Source: Bradyrhizobium zhanjiangense
GTDB taxonomy: Bacteria > Pseudomonadota > Alphaproteobacteria > Rhizobiales > Xanthobacteraceae
Direction: 5' to 3'
Length of the DNA stretch: 64,000 nt
Assembly: GCF_004114935.1 (NCBI RefSeq)
Contig: NZ_CP022221.1
Coordinates: forward strand, 5,849,001 to 5,913,000
The notes beneath the pieces are model-generated. The model saw only the letters and a list, made by a program, of their open reading frames with translations. It made no database searches and was not told the origin of the DNA. The position numbers and the translations under genes are program-made. Shown one piece after another: positions 17,300 to 26,347 of this stretch (positions are counted from its first letter, which is position 1; every line of letters starts with the position of its first letter).

Positions 17300-18808
17300 A
17301 TGCAACGAGCGCCGGCCGCAGATGCCGCTGACTTGGACTACGGCTCAATCAGCGCACTGCTGAGCGCCCTGCACGCGCGCAAGATCTCTGCGTCAGAGTT
17401 GCTCGCGCATACGATTGCGCGCATCGAGGCGTTGGACGGGCAGATCAATGCCGTCATCGTCCGCGATTTCGAGCGCGCGCGAGACGCCGCACGCGCCGCC
17501 GACGCCGCACTTGGCCGCGGCGAGCGGTGGCCGCTCCTCGGCATTCCCGTGACCATGAAAGAACCGTTCAACGTCGCAGGCCTGCCGACGACATGGGGCT
17601 TTCCGCATTTCAGGGATTTTCAGCCAGCGGAGGACGCCCTGGTCGTCTCGCGACTGAAGGCGGCGGGCGCCGTCATCATAGGCAAGACCAACATCCCGAT
17701 CGGCTTACGGGATTTCCAGAGCTACAACGATATCCATGGGACGACGAACAATCCGTGGGACCTCGGCCGGTCGCCCGGCGGCTCCTCAGGCGGATCGGGC
17801 GCGGCACTGGCCGCAGGATTCGGTCCGCTCTCGATCGGCTCGGATATCGGCGGCTCGATCCGGGTGCCCGCGCATTTCTGTGGTGTATTCGGACATAAGC
17901 CGAGTCTCGGTCTGGTCCCGCTGCGCGGATACAGCCTGCCGCCGGCACCGCCCGTCCCTAGCCAGGGGGACCTGGCTGTCATTGGGCCGATGACGCGCAC
18001 TGCCGCGGATCTGGCGTTGGCGCTCGACGTGATTGCCGGCCCCGACGAAATGCGCGACGGGATCGGCTATCGCCTTGCGCTGCCTGCTCCGCGACATGAC
18101 CAACTCAGGGATTTCAGGATCCTCGTGATTGATAGCCATCCGCTGATGCCGACGGGCGAGGCCGTGCGTTCAGCCATTGGACGATTGGCCGAGCGGATCG
18201 AACGATCAGGCGCGCGAGTCGCGCGTTCAAGTGCGTCGCTGCCCGATCTCGCCCAGTCCGCGCGGCTCTACATGAAGCTGCTGAATGCAGCGCGAAGTCC
18301 ACGCCTGACACCGGCCGCCCTTGCAGAGGCGCAAGGCCTTGCCGCCGCATTGGCGCCCGACGACCGCAGCTTGGCGACAGAGCGCGCGCGCGGCTGGGCC
18401 ATGATCCACCGCGAGTGGCTGGCGGCGGACGCGGCGCGGCTTCAGCTGCAGCAACGGTGGCACGAGCTGTTCCGCGACTTCGACGCAGTGATCTACCCGG
18501 CCGCCGCCGTGCCGGCGTTTCCACATGATCAGTCCGAGCCGTTCGACGCGCGGCTACTGGACATCGATGGGAAGCTCTATCCTTACGCCGATGCGTGCTT
18601 CATCTGGGCAGACCCCGCTTCGACCTGCGGACTGCCGGCAACCGCTATGCCGATCGAGCGCACGCCTGCGGGCTTGCCGATCGGCGTCCAGATCATCGGG
18701 CCTTATCTCGAGGACCGCACGACGATTGCTCTCGCCGAACTGCTCGAACGCGAGTTCGGCGGCTTTGTGCCGCCACCGGCGCTGGCTTCAATGCAATTTG
18801 CGAAATAA
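17300..18808 (+). CDS. amidase (amidase-signature family)
   Basis: A 502-residue serine hydrolase with the Ser-cisSer-Lys triad: the lysine in GAVIIGKTNIP (about residue 120) and the serines in the signature SPGGSSGGSGAALAAG and SDIGGSIRVPAHFCG. The family hydrolyses carboxamides to acids and ammonia; members include indole-acetamide hydrolase and nylon-oligomer hydrolases, and the substrate cannot be told here. The start at 17300 has GGAG 6 bases upstream; an ATG four codons earlier is possible. It is preceded by a long promoter region and converges with the TetR gene 8 bases downstream. Confidence 0.9.
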   Translation: MQRAPAADAADLDYGSISALLSALHARKISASELLAHTIARIEALDGQINAVIVRDFERARDAARAADAALGRGERWPLLGIPVTMKEPFNVAGLPTTWGFPHFRDFQPAEDALVVSRLKAAGAVIIGKTNIPIGLRDFQSYNDIHGTTNNPWDLGRSPGGSSGGSGAALAAGFGPLSIGSDIGGSIRVPAHFCGVFGHKPSLGLVPLRGYSLPPAPPVPSQGDLAVIGPMTRTAADLALALDVIAGPDEMRDGIGYRLALPAPRHDQLRDFRILVIDSHPLMPTGEAVRSAIGRLAERIERSGARVARSSASLPDLAQSARLYMKLLNAARSPRLTPAALAEAQGLAAALAPDDRSLATERARGWAMIHREWLAADAARLQLQQRWHELFRDFDAVIYPAAAVPAFPHDQSEPFDARLLDIDGKLYPYADACFIWADPASTCGLPATAMPIERTPAGLPIGVQIIGPYLEDRTTIALAELLEREFGGFVPPPALASMQFAK

Positions 18809-18816
18809 CAAGGCCG

Positions 18817-19422
18817 TTACGTTTTGTCAGCCGACTGCGCTTCGACCGCCTGCACCGCGACGTTCGCCACCTGCCGCAGCGCCTCGCGATCCGCGCCTGA
18901 GGACGCCATCACGCCCATGCCGACTGCGACGGCCGAGACATAGCGCGCGAGTGCGGCGGGATCGGCGCCTTCCCTGAGATCGCCTTCGGCCTTGGCGCGA
19001 ACAAAGCGGTCGCGGAGCTGGTCCTCGTTCTGGGCACGGCGGGCGGCGAGTTCGAACGGGACGTTCTCGGAGCCGGTGCCGCAGGCAATCCCGCCCTGCA
19101 CGAGCAGGCAGCCGGGCGGATTGGCCGGATCGGTCTGCTTGTCGGCGATGCCCATCAGCATCCGCTCGGCGACGGCGCGGGCAGTCGGTGCTGCCACCAC
19201 TTCGTCCATCCAGACGCCGCGCAGCTTGGTGTAGCGGTCGAGCGCGGCCTTCAGCAGGCCTTCCTTGTTGCCGAAGCAGGCATAGAGACTGGGTGGGTTG
19301 ATGCCCATGGCCTCTGTGAGCTGAGAAATGGTGGCGCCCTCATAGCCATGGCGCCAAAACACTTCCATCGCCTGGTCCAACGCCGTTTCGGCGTCGAATT
19401 CGCGGGGGCGTCCCATGCCCAT
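18817..19422 (-). CDS. TetR-family regulator, likely repressor of the adjacent RND pump
   Basis: A 201-residue TetR protein beginning GMGRPREFDAETALDQAM. The N-terminal helix-turn-helix (ATISQLTEAMGINPPSLYACF, about residues 28-48) is followed by an effector domain that carries TetR_C-type motifs (PPGCLLVQGGI with cysteine, near residue 105). A GGAGGAGAGAGG ribosome site precedes the start. It is divergent from the mexE/mexF-like pair, and a long imperfect palindrome lies just before the pump genes, the standard design for a drug-responsive repressor of its own efflux operon. Confidence 0.9.
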   Translation of the reverse strand: MGMGRPREFDAETALDQAMEVFWRHGYEGATISQLTEAMGINPPSLYACFGNKEGLLKAALDRYTKLRGVWMDEVVAAPTARAVAERMLMGIADKQTDPANPPGCLLVQGGIACGTGSENVPFELAARRAQNEDQLRDRFVRAKAEGDLREGADPAALARYVSAVAVGMGVMASSGADREALRQVANVAVQAVEAQSADKT

Positions 19423-19581
19423 CTGCCTCTCTCCTCCGAATTCGCGTTCTGCTGGAAGCTTAACGCCAAATCCTATCTATTTGTTCTAGCTTTATTTTCT
19501 CTGCTGTCTTCCAATTCTTGCGGTATGCAGCTACAATTTTCTTAGCGAACGGTACATAAGTATCTTGCGCTGCGATATCCA

Positions 19582-19617
19582 GCTCCACATCTGTAGTGAA
19601 CACTACATATCTGGAGC
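19582..19617. promoter_or_regulatory. 36-bp operator-like palindrome overlapping the ribosome site of the pump adaptor gene
   Basis: The core TGTAGTG-AA-CACTACA (19592-19607) is perfect; flanking GCTCCA (19582-19587) and TGGAGC (19612-19617) extend it to two 17-base half-sites differing at only two positions. The right flank contains the GGAG ribosome site of the adaptor gene, whose ATG is at 19624. The DNA could bind the divergent TetR repressor as two stacked half-sites; the RNA could fold and hide the ribosome site. Both readings are inference from the symmetry. Confidence 0.6.
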
Positions 19618-19623
19618 GCGCAA

Positions 19624-20865
19624 ATGCCCCCCTCCCAAAATACCGCCCGCACCGGCCGCTTTCGCCGCCTTCTCGGTGGCGTCGCCATCGTGGGCGCCCT
19701 CGCCGTAGCCGGATCGATCGCGACCGGTCACTATTTTCGTACAGCCCAGGCGACTGCAACGGCGGCCGCGGCCGAGCAAGCCGTCTCCGTCACCGTCGCG
19801 ATGATCGAGCCACGGCAGACCGTGCTGTGGGACGATTTCTCCGGCCGGCTCGAGGCGATCAACCGCGTTGAGCTGCGCCCGCGCGTGGCAGGAGCGATCC
19901 TGTCGACCAATTTCACCGAAGGCGCGCTGGTGAAGGCCGGCGACGTGCTGTTCAAGATTGATCCCGCGCCCTACGCGGCCGAGGTCGACAAGGCCGCAGC
20001 CCAGCTCGAGGCCGCCAAAGCGCGCGTCGTCTTCACCCAGAGCGAGCTCGAGCGCGGCGCGCAGCTGGTCGGCAACGCCGTGGTGACGCGGCGCGATTTC
20101 GACCAGCGCGAGAATGCCAATCGTGAAGCGATCGCCAACGTAAAGGCAGCCGAGGCAACGCTCCAGACTGCAAAGCTCAATCTCGACTACACCGAGGTGC
20201 GCGCGCCCGTGGACGGCCGCGTCGGCAAGATCGAGGTCACGGTCGGCAATCTCGTTGCCGCCGGCACCGCATCCCCGGTGCTGACTTCGTTGGTCTCCGT
20301 CAATCCGATCTACGCCTCGTTCGATGCGGACGAAGAGGTCGTGCTGCGCGCGCTGAATTCCATTGCAGATGGCTCCGGTCAGCGCGGCAAGCTCGACCAG
20401 ATCCCGGTGGAGATGGGGACCTCCGGAGGCCTCTCGGCCAAGGGCCACATCCAGCTAATCGACAATCAGGTCAACGGCCAGAGCGGCACTATCCGCGTTC
20501 GCGCGGTCTTCCGCAACGAGGACGGGCGTCTCATCCCCGGCCAGTTCGCCCGCGTGCGCATGGGGCAACCGAAGCAGCAGACGCTGGTGATGATCGACGA
20601 GCGCGCAATCGGCACCGACCAGGACAAGAAGTTCGTGATGGCGGTCGGTGACGACAGCCGCGCCGTCTACCGGCCGGTCACGCTCGGCGGTGCCGTCGAT
20701 GGGCTGCGCATCGTCACCGCGGGCCTGAAGTCCGGCGACCGCATCGTGGTCAATGGCTTACAGCGCGTGCGTCCCGGCGCCCTCCTCAAGACGGAGGTAG
20801 CGGCGATGGGAGCGCGAGGGCAGCAGGCATCCAACCACAGCAATCAGGACGTGGTGCAACGCTAG
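19624..20865 (+). CDS. RND periplasmic adaptor (membrane fusion protein), MexE/AcrA type
   Basis: A 413-residue membrane fusion protein. An N-terminal signal anchor (LLGGVAIVGALAVAGSIA) leads to a lipoyl/barrel-sandwich half-motif (VELRPRVAGAI), a helical hairpin (about residues 110-180), the second half-motif (LDYTEVRAPVDGRVGKIEV), a beta-barrel domain and a membrane-proximal domain. It bridges the inner-membrane RND pump to an outer-membrane channel. The RND gene follows after a 177-base gap that holds a repeat element. Expression is probably controlled by the divergent TetR gene. No outer-membrane factor gene is adjacent. Confidence 0.93.
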   Translation: MPPSQNTARTGRFRRLLGGVAIVGALAVAGSIATGHYFRTAQATATAAAAEQAVSVTVAMIEPRQTVLWDDFSGRLEAINRVELRPRVAGAILSTNFTEGALVKAGDVLFKIDPAPYAAEVDKAAAQLEAAKARVVFTQSELERGAQLVGNAVVTRRDFDQRENANREAIANVKAAEATLQTAKLNLDYTEVRAPVDGRVGKIEVTVGNLVAAGTASPVLTSLVSVNPIYASFDADEEVVLRALNSIADGSGQRGKLDQIPVEMGTSGGLSAKGHIQLIDNQVNGQSGTIRVRAVFRNEDGRLIPGQFARVRMGQPKQQTLVMIDERAIGTDQDKKFVMAVGDDSRAVYRPVTLGGAVDGLRIVTAGLKSGDRIVVNGLQRVRPGALLKTEVAAMGARGQQASNHSNQDVVQR

Positions 20866-20868
20866 TTA

Positions 20869-20942
20869 CGTCGTTCCGGTTCGCGCGGCTTGTCGAGCCG
20901 AAGCTCAAAGAGCGAAGGCGGAGCCGCGCGCCCGGAATGACG
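20869..20942. repeat. palindromic intergenic element inside the pump operon
   Basis: Arms 20869-20890 and 20922-20942 are inverted copies (CGTC.TTCCGG..CGCGCGGCT) with about three differences, forming a long imperfect hairpin; a related ATTCCGGGTTC segment follows near 20972. It lies between the adaptor stop and the transporter start. Such CGTCATTCCGG elements are widespread between Bradyrhizobium genes. In an operon it could protect the upstream mRNA and lower downstream expression. Confidence 0.65.
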
Positions 20943-21042
20943 AAGTCATAACGACCAAGACATCGCATCTCGATTCCGGGTTCATGGGCGACACCTGCGT
21001 CCCGGACAACGGGAGAGTTGTCTCTCGCGCAGGGGCAAAGCC

Positions 21043-24000
21043 ATGAATCTCTCAAAATTCTTCATCGATCGTCCGATTTTCGCCGGCGTTCTCTCTATCC
21101 TGATCTTCCTTGCCGGCCTGATCTCGCTGTTCGCGATGCCGATCTCGGAATATCCCGATGTCGTGCCGCCGTCCGTCGTGGTGCGCGCGACCTATCCCGG
21201 CGCCAATCCCAAGGTGATCGCGGAGACGGTGGCGACGCCGATCGAGGAGCAGATCAACGGCGTCGAGAACATGCTCTACATGTCGAGCCAGGCAACCACC
21301 GACGGCGCGATGACGCTGACGGTGACGTTCCGCCTCGGCACCGACCCCGACAAGGCGACGCAGCTGGTGCAGAACCGCGTGCAGCAGGCCGAGCCGCGCC
21401 TGCCCGCCGTGGTGCGCCAGCTCGGCATCATCACCAAGAAATCGTCGCCCGACCTCACCATGGTCGTGCACCTCTTGTCGCCGAACGGCCGCTACGACAT
21501 GACGTATCTGCGCAACTACGCGGTGCTCAACGTCAAGGACCGGCTGGCGCGGATCGAGGGCGTCGGCGACGTGCAGCTTTATGGTGCGGGCGACTATTCG
21601 ATGCGGGTCTGGGTCGATCCGCAGAAGGCCGCCGAGCACGGCCTGACCGCGAGCGATATCGTCAAAGCGATCCAGGCACAGAACGTCGAGGCCGCCGCCG
21701 GCGTGGTCGGCTCCTCCCCGAACGTCAGGGGTATCGACCTGCAACTGTCCGTCAATGCCGAAGGGCGGCTCGCGAACGAGGAGCAGTTCGGCGACATCGT
21801 GGTCAAGACCGGCGCGCACGGTGAAGTGGTGCGCTTGCGCGACGTCGCGCGCATCGAGCTTGGCGCGTCCGAATACGGCCTGCGCTCGCTGCTCGACAAC
21901 AAGCAGGCGGTGGCAATCCCGATCTTCCAGGCGCCGGGCTCCAACGCGCTGCAGATTTCCGACAACGTCCGCGCCACCATGGCCGAGATCAAGAAGAACA
22001 TGCCGGAGGGCGTGTCCTACCAGATCGTCTACGATCCCACCCAGTTCGTGCGCTCCTCGATCGAGGCTGTGATCCATACGCTGCTGGAAGCCATCGCGCT
22101 GGTGGTGCTGGTCGTGATCCTGTTCCTCCAGACCTGGCGCGCCTCGATCATTCCGCTTTTGGCCGTGCCGGTGTCGATCGTCGGCACCTTCGCCGTGATG
22201 CACGTGTTCGGCTTCTCCATCAACGCGCTCAGCCTGTTCGGTCTCGTGCTCGCGATCGGCATCGTCGTCGACGACGCCATCGTCGTGGTCGAGAACGTCG
22301 AGCGCAACATCGAGGCCGGGCTGTCGCCGCGCGATGCCACTTATCAGGCGATGCGTGAGGTCTCGGGGCCGATCATCGCGATCGCGATGGTGCTGATCGC
22401 GGTGTTCGTGCCGCTCGCCTTCATCTCTGGCCTCACCGGGCAGTTCTACAAGCAGTTCGCGCTGACGATCGCGATCTCGACCGTGATCTCGGCCGTCAAC
22501 TCCCTGACGCTGTCCCCGGCGCTGTCGGCGCTGCTGCTCAAGGGCCACAACGAGCCGAAGGACCGGCTGACGCTCATCATGGAAAAGAGCCTTGGCTGGT
22601 TCTTCCGCGGCTTCAACAAGGCCTTCACACGCTCCTCGGAGAACTACAGCGGCAGCGTCACCAGGGTGATCTCGGGCAAGGCCGCGGTGATGGGCCTCTA
22701 CGCGGTGCTGGTCGGCCTCACCGCCCTCTTGTTCCAGCAAGTGCCGAGCGGCTTCGTGCCGGGCCAGGACAAGCAATATCTGGTCGGCTTTGCCCGCCTG
22801 CCCGATGGCGCGACGCTCGATCGCACCGAAGAGGTGATCCGCAAGATGAGCGACATCGCGCTGACCCAGCCCGGTGTCGAGAGCTCGGTCGCCTTCCCCG
22901 GCCTGTCGATCTCCGGCTTCACCAACTCGTCCAACGCCGGCATCGTGTTCTCGACACTCAAGCCGTTCGACGAGCGCAAGGATCCCTCGCTCAGCGGGCC
23001 CGCGATCGCGGCCGAGTTGAACAAGAAATATGGCGGGATCCAGGAAGCCTTCATCGCCATGTTCCCGCCGCCGCCGGTCAACGGCCTCGGCACCATCGGC
23101 GGCTTCAAGCTGCAGATCGAGGACCGTGCCGGTCTCGGCTATGAGGCGCTGAACGAAGCGACCAAGGCATTCATGGCGGCGATGCAGAAGGCACCGGAGA
23201 TCGCCGGCGTGTTCTCGAGCTTCCAGGTCAACGTGCCCCAGCTGTTCGCCGATATCGACCGCACCAAGGCGCTCCAATTGGGCGTGCCCGTGACGGAGGT
23301 GTTCAACACGCTCCAGATTTACCTCGGCTCCTACTACGTCAACGACTTCAACAAGTTCGGCCGCACCTATTCCGTCCGCGTGCAGGCCGACGCACCGTTC
23401 CGCGCTCGCGCCGACGACATCAGGCAGCTGAAGGTGCGCTCGTCCTCGGGCGACATGGTGCCATTGTCGGCGCTGCTCAAGATCCGCCAGAGCGCGGGGC
23501 CGGAGCGCGCGATCCGCTACAACGGCTTCCTGTCCTCCGACATCAACGCGGCGGCTGCGCCCGGTTTTTCATCGGGCCAGGCGCAGGAAGCGGCGACGCG
23601 GATCGCAGCGGAAGTGCTGCCGCCGGGCTTTGCCTTCGAATGGACCGACCTGACCTACCAGGAGTTCATCGCCGGCAATTCCGGCATCTGGGTGTTCCCG
23701 CTGGCGATCCTGCTGGTGTTCCTGGTGCTGGCCGCCCTCTATGAGAGCCTGACCTTGCCGCTCTCGATCATCATGATCGTGCCGATGGGCCTCTTGGCAG
23801 CGATGTTCGGCGTCTGGATCTCCAAGGGCGATAACAATGTCTTCACCCAGATCGGCTTGATTGTGCTCGTCGGCCTCTCCGCCAAGAACGCGATTCTGAT
23901 CGTCGAATTCGCGCGCGAGCTCGAATTCGCCGGGCGTACGCCGATCCGCGCCGCGATCGAGGCCAGCCGGCTACGGCTGCGTCCGATCCTGATGACATCG

Positions 24001-24231
24001 ATGGCGTTCATCATGGGCGTGCTGCCGCTGGTGCTCTCGACCGGCGCGGGCTCGGAGATGCGGCGCGCCATGGGTGTTGCCGTGTTCTCCGGCATGATCG
24101 GCGTCACCGTGTTCGGCCTGTTCCTGACGCCAGTGTTCTATGTGCTGCTGCGGACCGTCACCGGCATGAAACCGCTGACGCATCACGGCAGCGACACCAG
24201 CGCGGCGCCGGTCCAGTCTGTGGGTCACTAG
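21043..24231 (+). CDS. RND multidrug transporter, HAE1 family (MexF-like)
   Basis: A 1062-residue inner-membrane proton-driven exporter, full length for the family. It begins MNLSKFFIDRPIFAGVLSIL and closely follows the MexF branch: PISEYPDVVPP, QNRVQQAEPRLP, then the TM4 proton-relay region GIVVDDAIVVVENVE and, in the second half, GLSAKNAILIVEFA. Layout is TM1, porter domain 1, TM2-6, TM7, porter domain 2, TM8-12. With the adaptor it forms a tripartite pump; MexEF-type systems export chloramphenicol, quinolones and similar hydrophobic compounds, but the natural substrate here is unknown. Confidence 0.95.
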   Translation: MNLSKFFIDRPIFAGVLSILIFLAGLISLFAMPISEYPDVVPPSVVVRATYPGANPKVIAETVATPIEEQINGVENMLYMSSQATTDGAMTLTVTFRLGTDPDKATQLVQNRVQQAEPRLPAVVRQLGIITKKSSPDLTMVVHLLSPNGRYDMTYLRNYAVLNVKDRLARIEGVGDVQLYGAGDYSMRVWVDPQKAAEHGLTASDIVKAIQAQNVEAAAGVVGSSPNVRGIDLQLSVNAEGRLANEEQFGDIVVKTGAHGEVVRLRDVARIELGASEYGLRSLLDNKQAVAIPIFQAPGSNALQISDNVRATMAEIKKNMPEGVSYQIVYDPTQFVRSSIEAVIHTLLEAIALVVLVVILFLQTWRASIIPLLAVPVSIVGTFAVMHVFGFSINALSLFGLVLAIGIVVDDAIVVVENVERNIEAGLSPRDATYQAMREVSGPIIAIAMVLIAVFVPLAFISGLTGQFYKQFALTIAISTVISAVNSLTLSPALSALLLKGHNEPKDRLTLIMEKSLGWFFRGFNKAFTRSSENYSGSVTRVISGKAAVMGLYAVLVGLTALLFQQVPSGFVPGQDKQYLVGFARLPDGATLDRTEEVIRKMSDIALTQPGVESSVAFPGLSISGFTNSSNAGIVFSTLKPFDERKDPSLSGPAIAAELNKKYGGIQEAFIAMFPPPPVNGLGTIGGFKLQIEDRAGLGYEALNEATKAFMAAMQKAPEIAGVFSSFQVNVPQLFADIDRTKALQLGVPVTEVFNTLQIYLGSYYVNDFNKFGRTYSVRVQADAPFRARADDIRQLKVRSSSGDMVPLSALLKIRQSAGPERAIRYNGFLSSDINAAAAPGFSSGQAQEAATRIAAEVLPPGFAFEWTDLTYQEFIAGNSGIWVFPLAILLVFLVLAALYESLTLPLSIIMIVPMGLLAAMFGVWISKGDNNVFTQIGLIVLVGLSAKNAILIVEFARELEFAGRTPIRAAIEASRLRLRPILMTSMAFIMGVLPLVLSTGAGSEMRRAMGVAVFSGMIGVTVFGLFLTPVFYVLLRTVTGMKPLTHHGSDTSAAPVQSVGH

Positions 24232-24468
24232 ATCAGGGAAATCCCCGAGAGCAGCAACAACACGGTCTCGACGCGATGAAAGGCGATCGCGCCGAGCGCG
24301 GACCCGGCGACCCGCGCCATGATTTTTGCTTCGCAACAGGATGCCACGCCACGGCGCACAAAACAGGCCACGGGGTTCCCGGCGAAACCCCTTTCCCGAT
24401 GCGACGAAACACGCCTGAAACAGATGGCCGGTTAAGTGGTTGTCAAAATAAATACAGGGACGGCCACC

Positions 24469-24552
24469 ATGCAATTCTTCCTCGACATCATCCTGGATTA
24501 CGCCTGCTGCCAGACTCTCGTCGCCCACCCGCTGCGGGAGGACGCGCTATGA
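24469..24552 (+). CDS. 27-residue small ORF, upstream partner of a membrane peptide
   Basis: MQFFLDIILDYACCQTLVAH then PLREDAL: a short peptide with an amphipathic or hydrophobic first half and two adjacent cysteines. An AGGGA stretch lies 9 bases upstream of the ATG. Its stop overlaps the ATG of the next tiny ORF (ATGA), which suggests real translational coupling. The open frame, ribosome site and coupling are seen; function is unknown and the gene could still be a leader peptide. Confidence 0.45.
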   Translation: MQFFLDIILDYACCQTLVAHPLREDAL

Positions 24553-24641
24553 TCGAATTGATCTCTGCACTGCTCGCCCTTTGCAGCATCGGTGTCTTCG
24601 CGGCGCATGCGCTGGATGCCTACCGCACCACACACTTCTGA
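24549..24641 (+). CDS. 30-residue small membrane peptide (AHALDA motif)
   Basis: One hydrophobic helix (MIELISALLALCSIGVFAAH) followed by ALDAYRTTHF. GGGAGG lies 7 bases upstream of the ATG, inside the previous tiny ORF, with which it overlaps by 4 bases. The end of the helix, AAHALDAYR, closely resembles that of the small ORF at 32746-32826 (IAHAIDAMR), so this is probably a family of single-pass inner-membrane peptides rather than a chance frame. Function is unknown. Confidence 0.55.
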   Translation: MIELISALLALCSIGVFAAHALDAYRTTHF

Positions 24642-24661
24642 CAGACATCATTGCCGAGTTC

Positions 24662-24691
24662 GCTCCACCTCTCCCGAAGGAGAGGTGGAGC
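24662..24691. terminator. strong hairpin between convergent genes
   Basis: GCTCCACCTCTCC and GGAGAGGTGGAGC pair over 13 bases around a CGAA loop. It sits 21 bases after the plus-strand small ORFs and 33 bases after the minus-strand gene at 24724. A hairpin with the same CACCTCTCC/GGAGAGGTG arms occurs at 33219-33245, so it is also a dispersed repeat. Confidence 0.6.
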
Positions 24692-24723
24692 CTCGTAGCC
24701 GGCACGAATCCATCCTCCCGGCG

Positions 24724-25146
24724 CTAGAATGGCCGCCGGTAAAAGTGCTCGGAATGCGTTGCAGCAGGAAACCGATTGGCGAGCGCAAGCGCGCCCCTTT
24801 CGTCGGTCTCGAGCGCAATCTTCTGCGCCAGCATCACGTCGCCGGGCACAAGGAAGCCTGACGGGACGAAGCACCATCCCATCGTCGCTCGGCCTTCATC
24901 GTCGACTTCGTGGACGTTGGCTGCGGTACCGTAGTGAATGCGATAAGTCTTGCCGGTGTCGCAGCCGACGACGTCGAAATACCGGTGCTGTTCGAATTGC
25001 GCGCGTTGAGCGGGCGCGAGCCATTCGGCGAGCAGCCGGCGGCCACGGGCATCCGGCGTGTTCTCGCCGAAGAAGCGCCGATAGAGCTCGCGCAGCGCGT
25101 GCAGACGCGCACGCGCCGGGCCGCGGAGCCAAACTGCCGCGATCAT
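24724..25146 (-). CDS. hypothetical protein (140 aa)
   Basis: A 140-residue cytoplasmic protein. The N-terminal third is Arg/Leu-rich and helical (LHALRELYRRFFGENTPD), and the rest is strand-like with YFDVVGCDTGKTYRIHYGT, MGWCFVPSGFLVPGDVMLAQKIALETDE. The CDTGKTYRIHYG segment recalls small domains that bind SWIM- or zinc-like motifs, but I cannot name a family with confidence. It follows the 73-residue gene by 12 bases on the same strand, so the two are probably one transcript. No signal peptide or membrane helix. Confidence 0.65.
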   Translation of the reverse strand: MIAAVWLRGPARARLHALRELYRRFFGENTPDARGRRLLAEWLAPAQRAQFEQHRYFDVVGCDTGKTYRIHYGTAANVHEVDDEGRATMGWCFVPSGFLVPGDVMLAQKIALETDERGALALANRFPAATHSEHFYRRPF

Positions 25147-25158
25147 GATCAGCTCAGA

Positions 25159-25380
25159 TCAACCGCCGACCAGGCGCGGATAGAACAGCGTTTCCTCCGC
25201 GGTCGGATCGAACGATCTGATACGGGTGACCTCGCCGGGTCCGGTTCGCAGCGCAGCGGTGAAGCCGGCTCCGGTCAGCTCCCGAAAGCGCCGTTCGGCT
25301 CGCGCCAGCGCTTCGGCATTGCCAGGATCAAACTCGTGGCGTGTATCGCCGGTCTGGTCCATCACAATCTGGGTTGCCAT
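25159..25380 (-). CDS. small hypothetical protein (73 aa)
   Basis: A 73-residue acidic protein starting MATQIVMDQTGDTRHEFDP with GAGGAG 8 bases upstream. The middle is helical (NAEALARAERRFRELTGAGF) and the C-terminus reads VTRIRSFDPTAEETLFYPRL. Its form (residue-spanning D-x-TGDTRHEFD) suggests a small regulator-like or accessory protein, but no family is recognised. It is the first of two genes with the 140-residue protein immediately downstream. Confidence 0.65.
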   Translation of the reverse strand: MATQIVMDQTGDTRHEFDPGNAEALARAERRFRELTGAGFTAALRTGPGEVTRIRSFDPTAEETLFYPRLVGG

Positions 25381-25490
25381 GTTGAGTCTCCTCATGCCCA
25401 CCCCTGAACCTGATCAAAGCAAACGTCGTGCCGTCAGTTCCCGATGGCAACAACTTTCTCGCGCCGGCGCATCACGCCTTGCTGAACGAC

Positions 25491-26309
25491 TTAGCGCGAG
25501 GCCGCTGCCCCACCTCCTTCGTCGATCTGCCGACCCATCAGCGCAATCGCCTTCTGATAGACCCCGGCCGCATTCCAAGCCTCGATAGCGGCGAAATTCG
25601 GCTCGCCCGGCTGGTAACCGGCTCCTGCGCGCCAACCATGGGCTTTGAGGAAATTCGCCGTCGAATTCAGCGCGTTGGCAGCCACATCGAGATTGCCGGT
25701 GCCATAGGCCAGGATGTTCTTGGGCATGAACTGGGTCTGGCCGACCTCGCCATGCATGGAGCCGCGGGTCGATCCCGACAGCGTGCCGCGGTCGATCAGC
25801 TTCAAGGCGGCATAGAGCTGGTCGGTGAAGAACTCGGGACGGCGGCAGTCATAGGCAAGGGTCGCGATCGACGACAGCATGTTCTGGTTGCCGCGCTGGC
25901 TGCCGAAACCGGTCTCCATGCCCCAGATCGCGATCAGCGGCCCCGGCGGGACCCCGTAGCGCTGCTGGATCGAGGCGAACAAGGCGGCCTGCGACTGCTT
26001 GAGCTGCCGTCCCTTGGCGACGATGGTGGTGGCGCCGCGCTTGGCAAGGAACTGGTCGAGTGTCAGCGAAAAGCTGCGCTGGCCGCGATCGGCTGCGATG
26101 GTTGCGCTGGCATAATTGGCCTGCATCAGGGCCGACAGCGCGGTGGGGCCGATGCCCTTGCCCTGCGCCTCCGCACCGAATTCGCGCTTCCAGGCCTCGA
26201 AGCCGGCGGGCGAGCTGCCGCATTGCGCGGCCTCGGCGGCGGGGGCCAGGCAACCAAGCAGCGCCATCGCGCCAAAAACCGCCCCCGCAACGGCCCTGCC
26301 CCTGATCAT
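25491..26309 (-). CDS. lytic murein transglycosylase (MltB-type, GH103)
   Basis: A 272-residue exported enzyme that cleaves peptidoglycan between MurNAc and GlcNAc with formation of the anhydro product. A signal peptide ends near residue 29 (AAEAA); the mature domain has the GH103 layout with the catalytic glutamate in IAIWGMETGFGSQRGN and the conserved GEVGQTQFMPKN and NALNSTANFLKAHGW. It lacks the C-terminal peptidoglycan-binding domain found in longer relatives and has no lipobox cysteine at the cleavage site, so it is probably a soluble periplasmic form. Confidence 0.9.
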   Translation of the reverse strand: MIRGRAVAGAVFGAMALLGCLAPAAEAAQCGSSPAGFEAWKREFGAEAQGKGIGPTALSALMQANYASATIAADRGQRSFSLTLDQFLAKRGATTIVAKGRQLKQSQAALFASIQQRYGVPPGPLIAIWGMETGFGSQRGNQNMLSSIATLAYDCRRPEFFTDQLYAALKLIDRGTLSGSTRGSMHGEVGQTQFMPKNILAYGTGNLDVAANALNSTANFLKAHGWRAGAGYQPGEPNFAAIEAWNAAGVYQKAIALMGRQIDEGGGAAASR

Positions 26310-26347
26310 ACCCAACGTCTCCCGTCCTGACCGATCCGGGCGCGATC

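Noticed and set aside
21052..23277. A 741-codon open frame antisense to the MexF-like transporter
   Set aside because: It is the mirror of a perfectly conserved RND gene in GC-rich DNA; its translation is Arg/His/Asp-rich and repetitive with no family resemblance.
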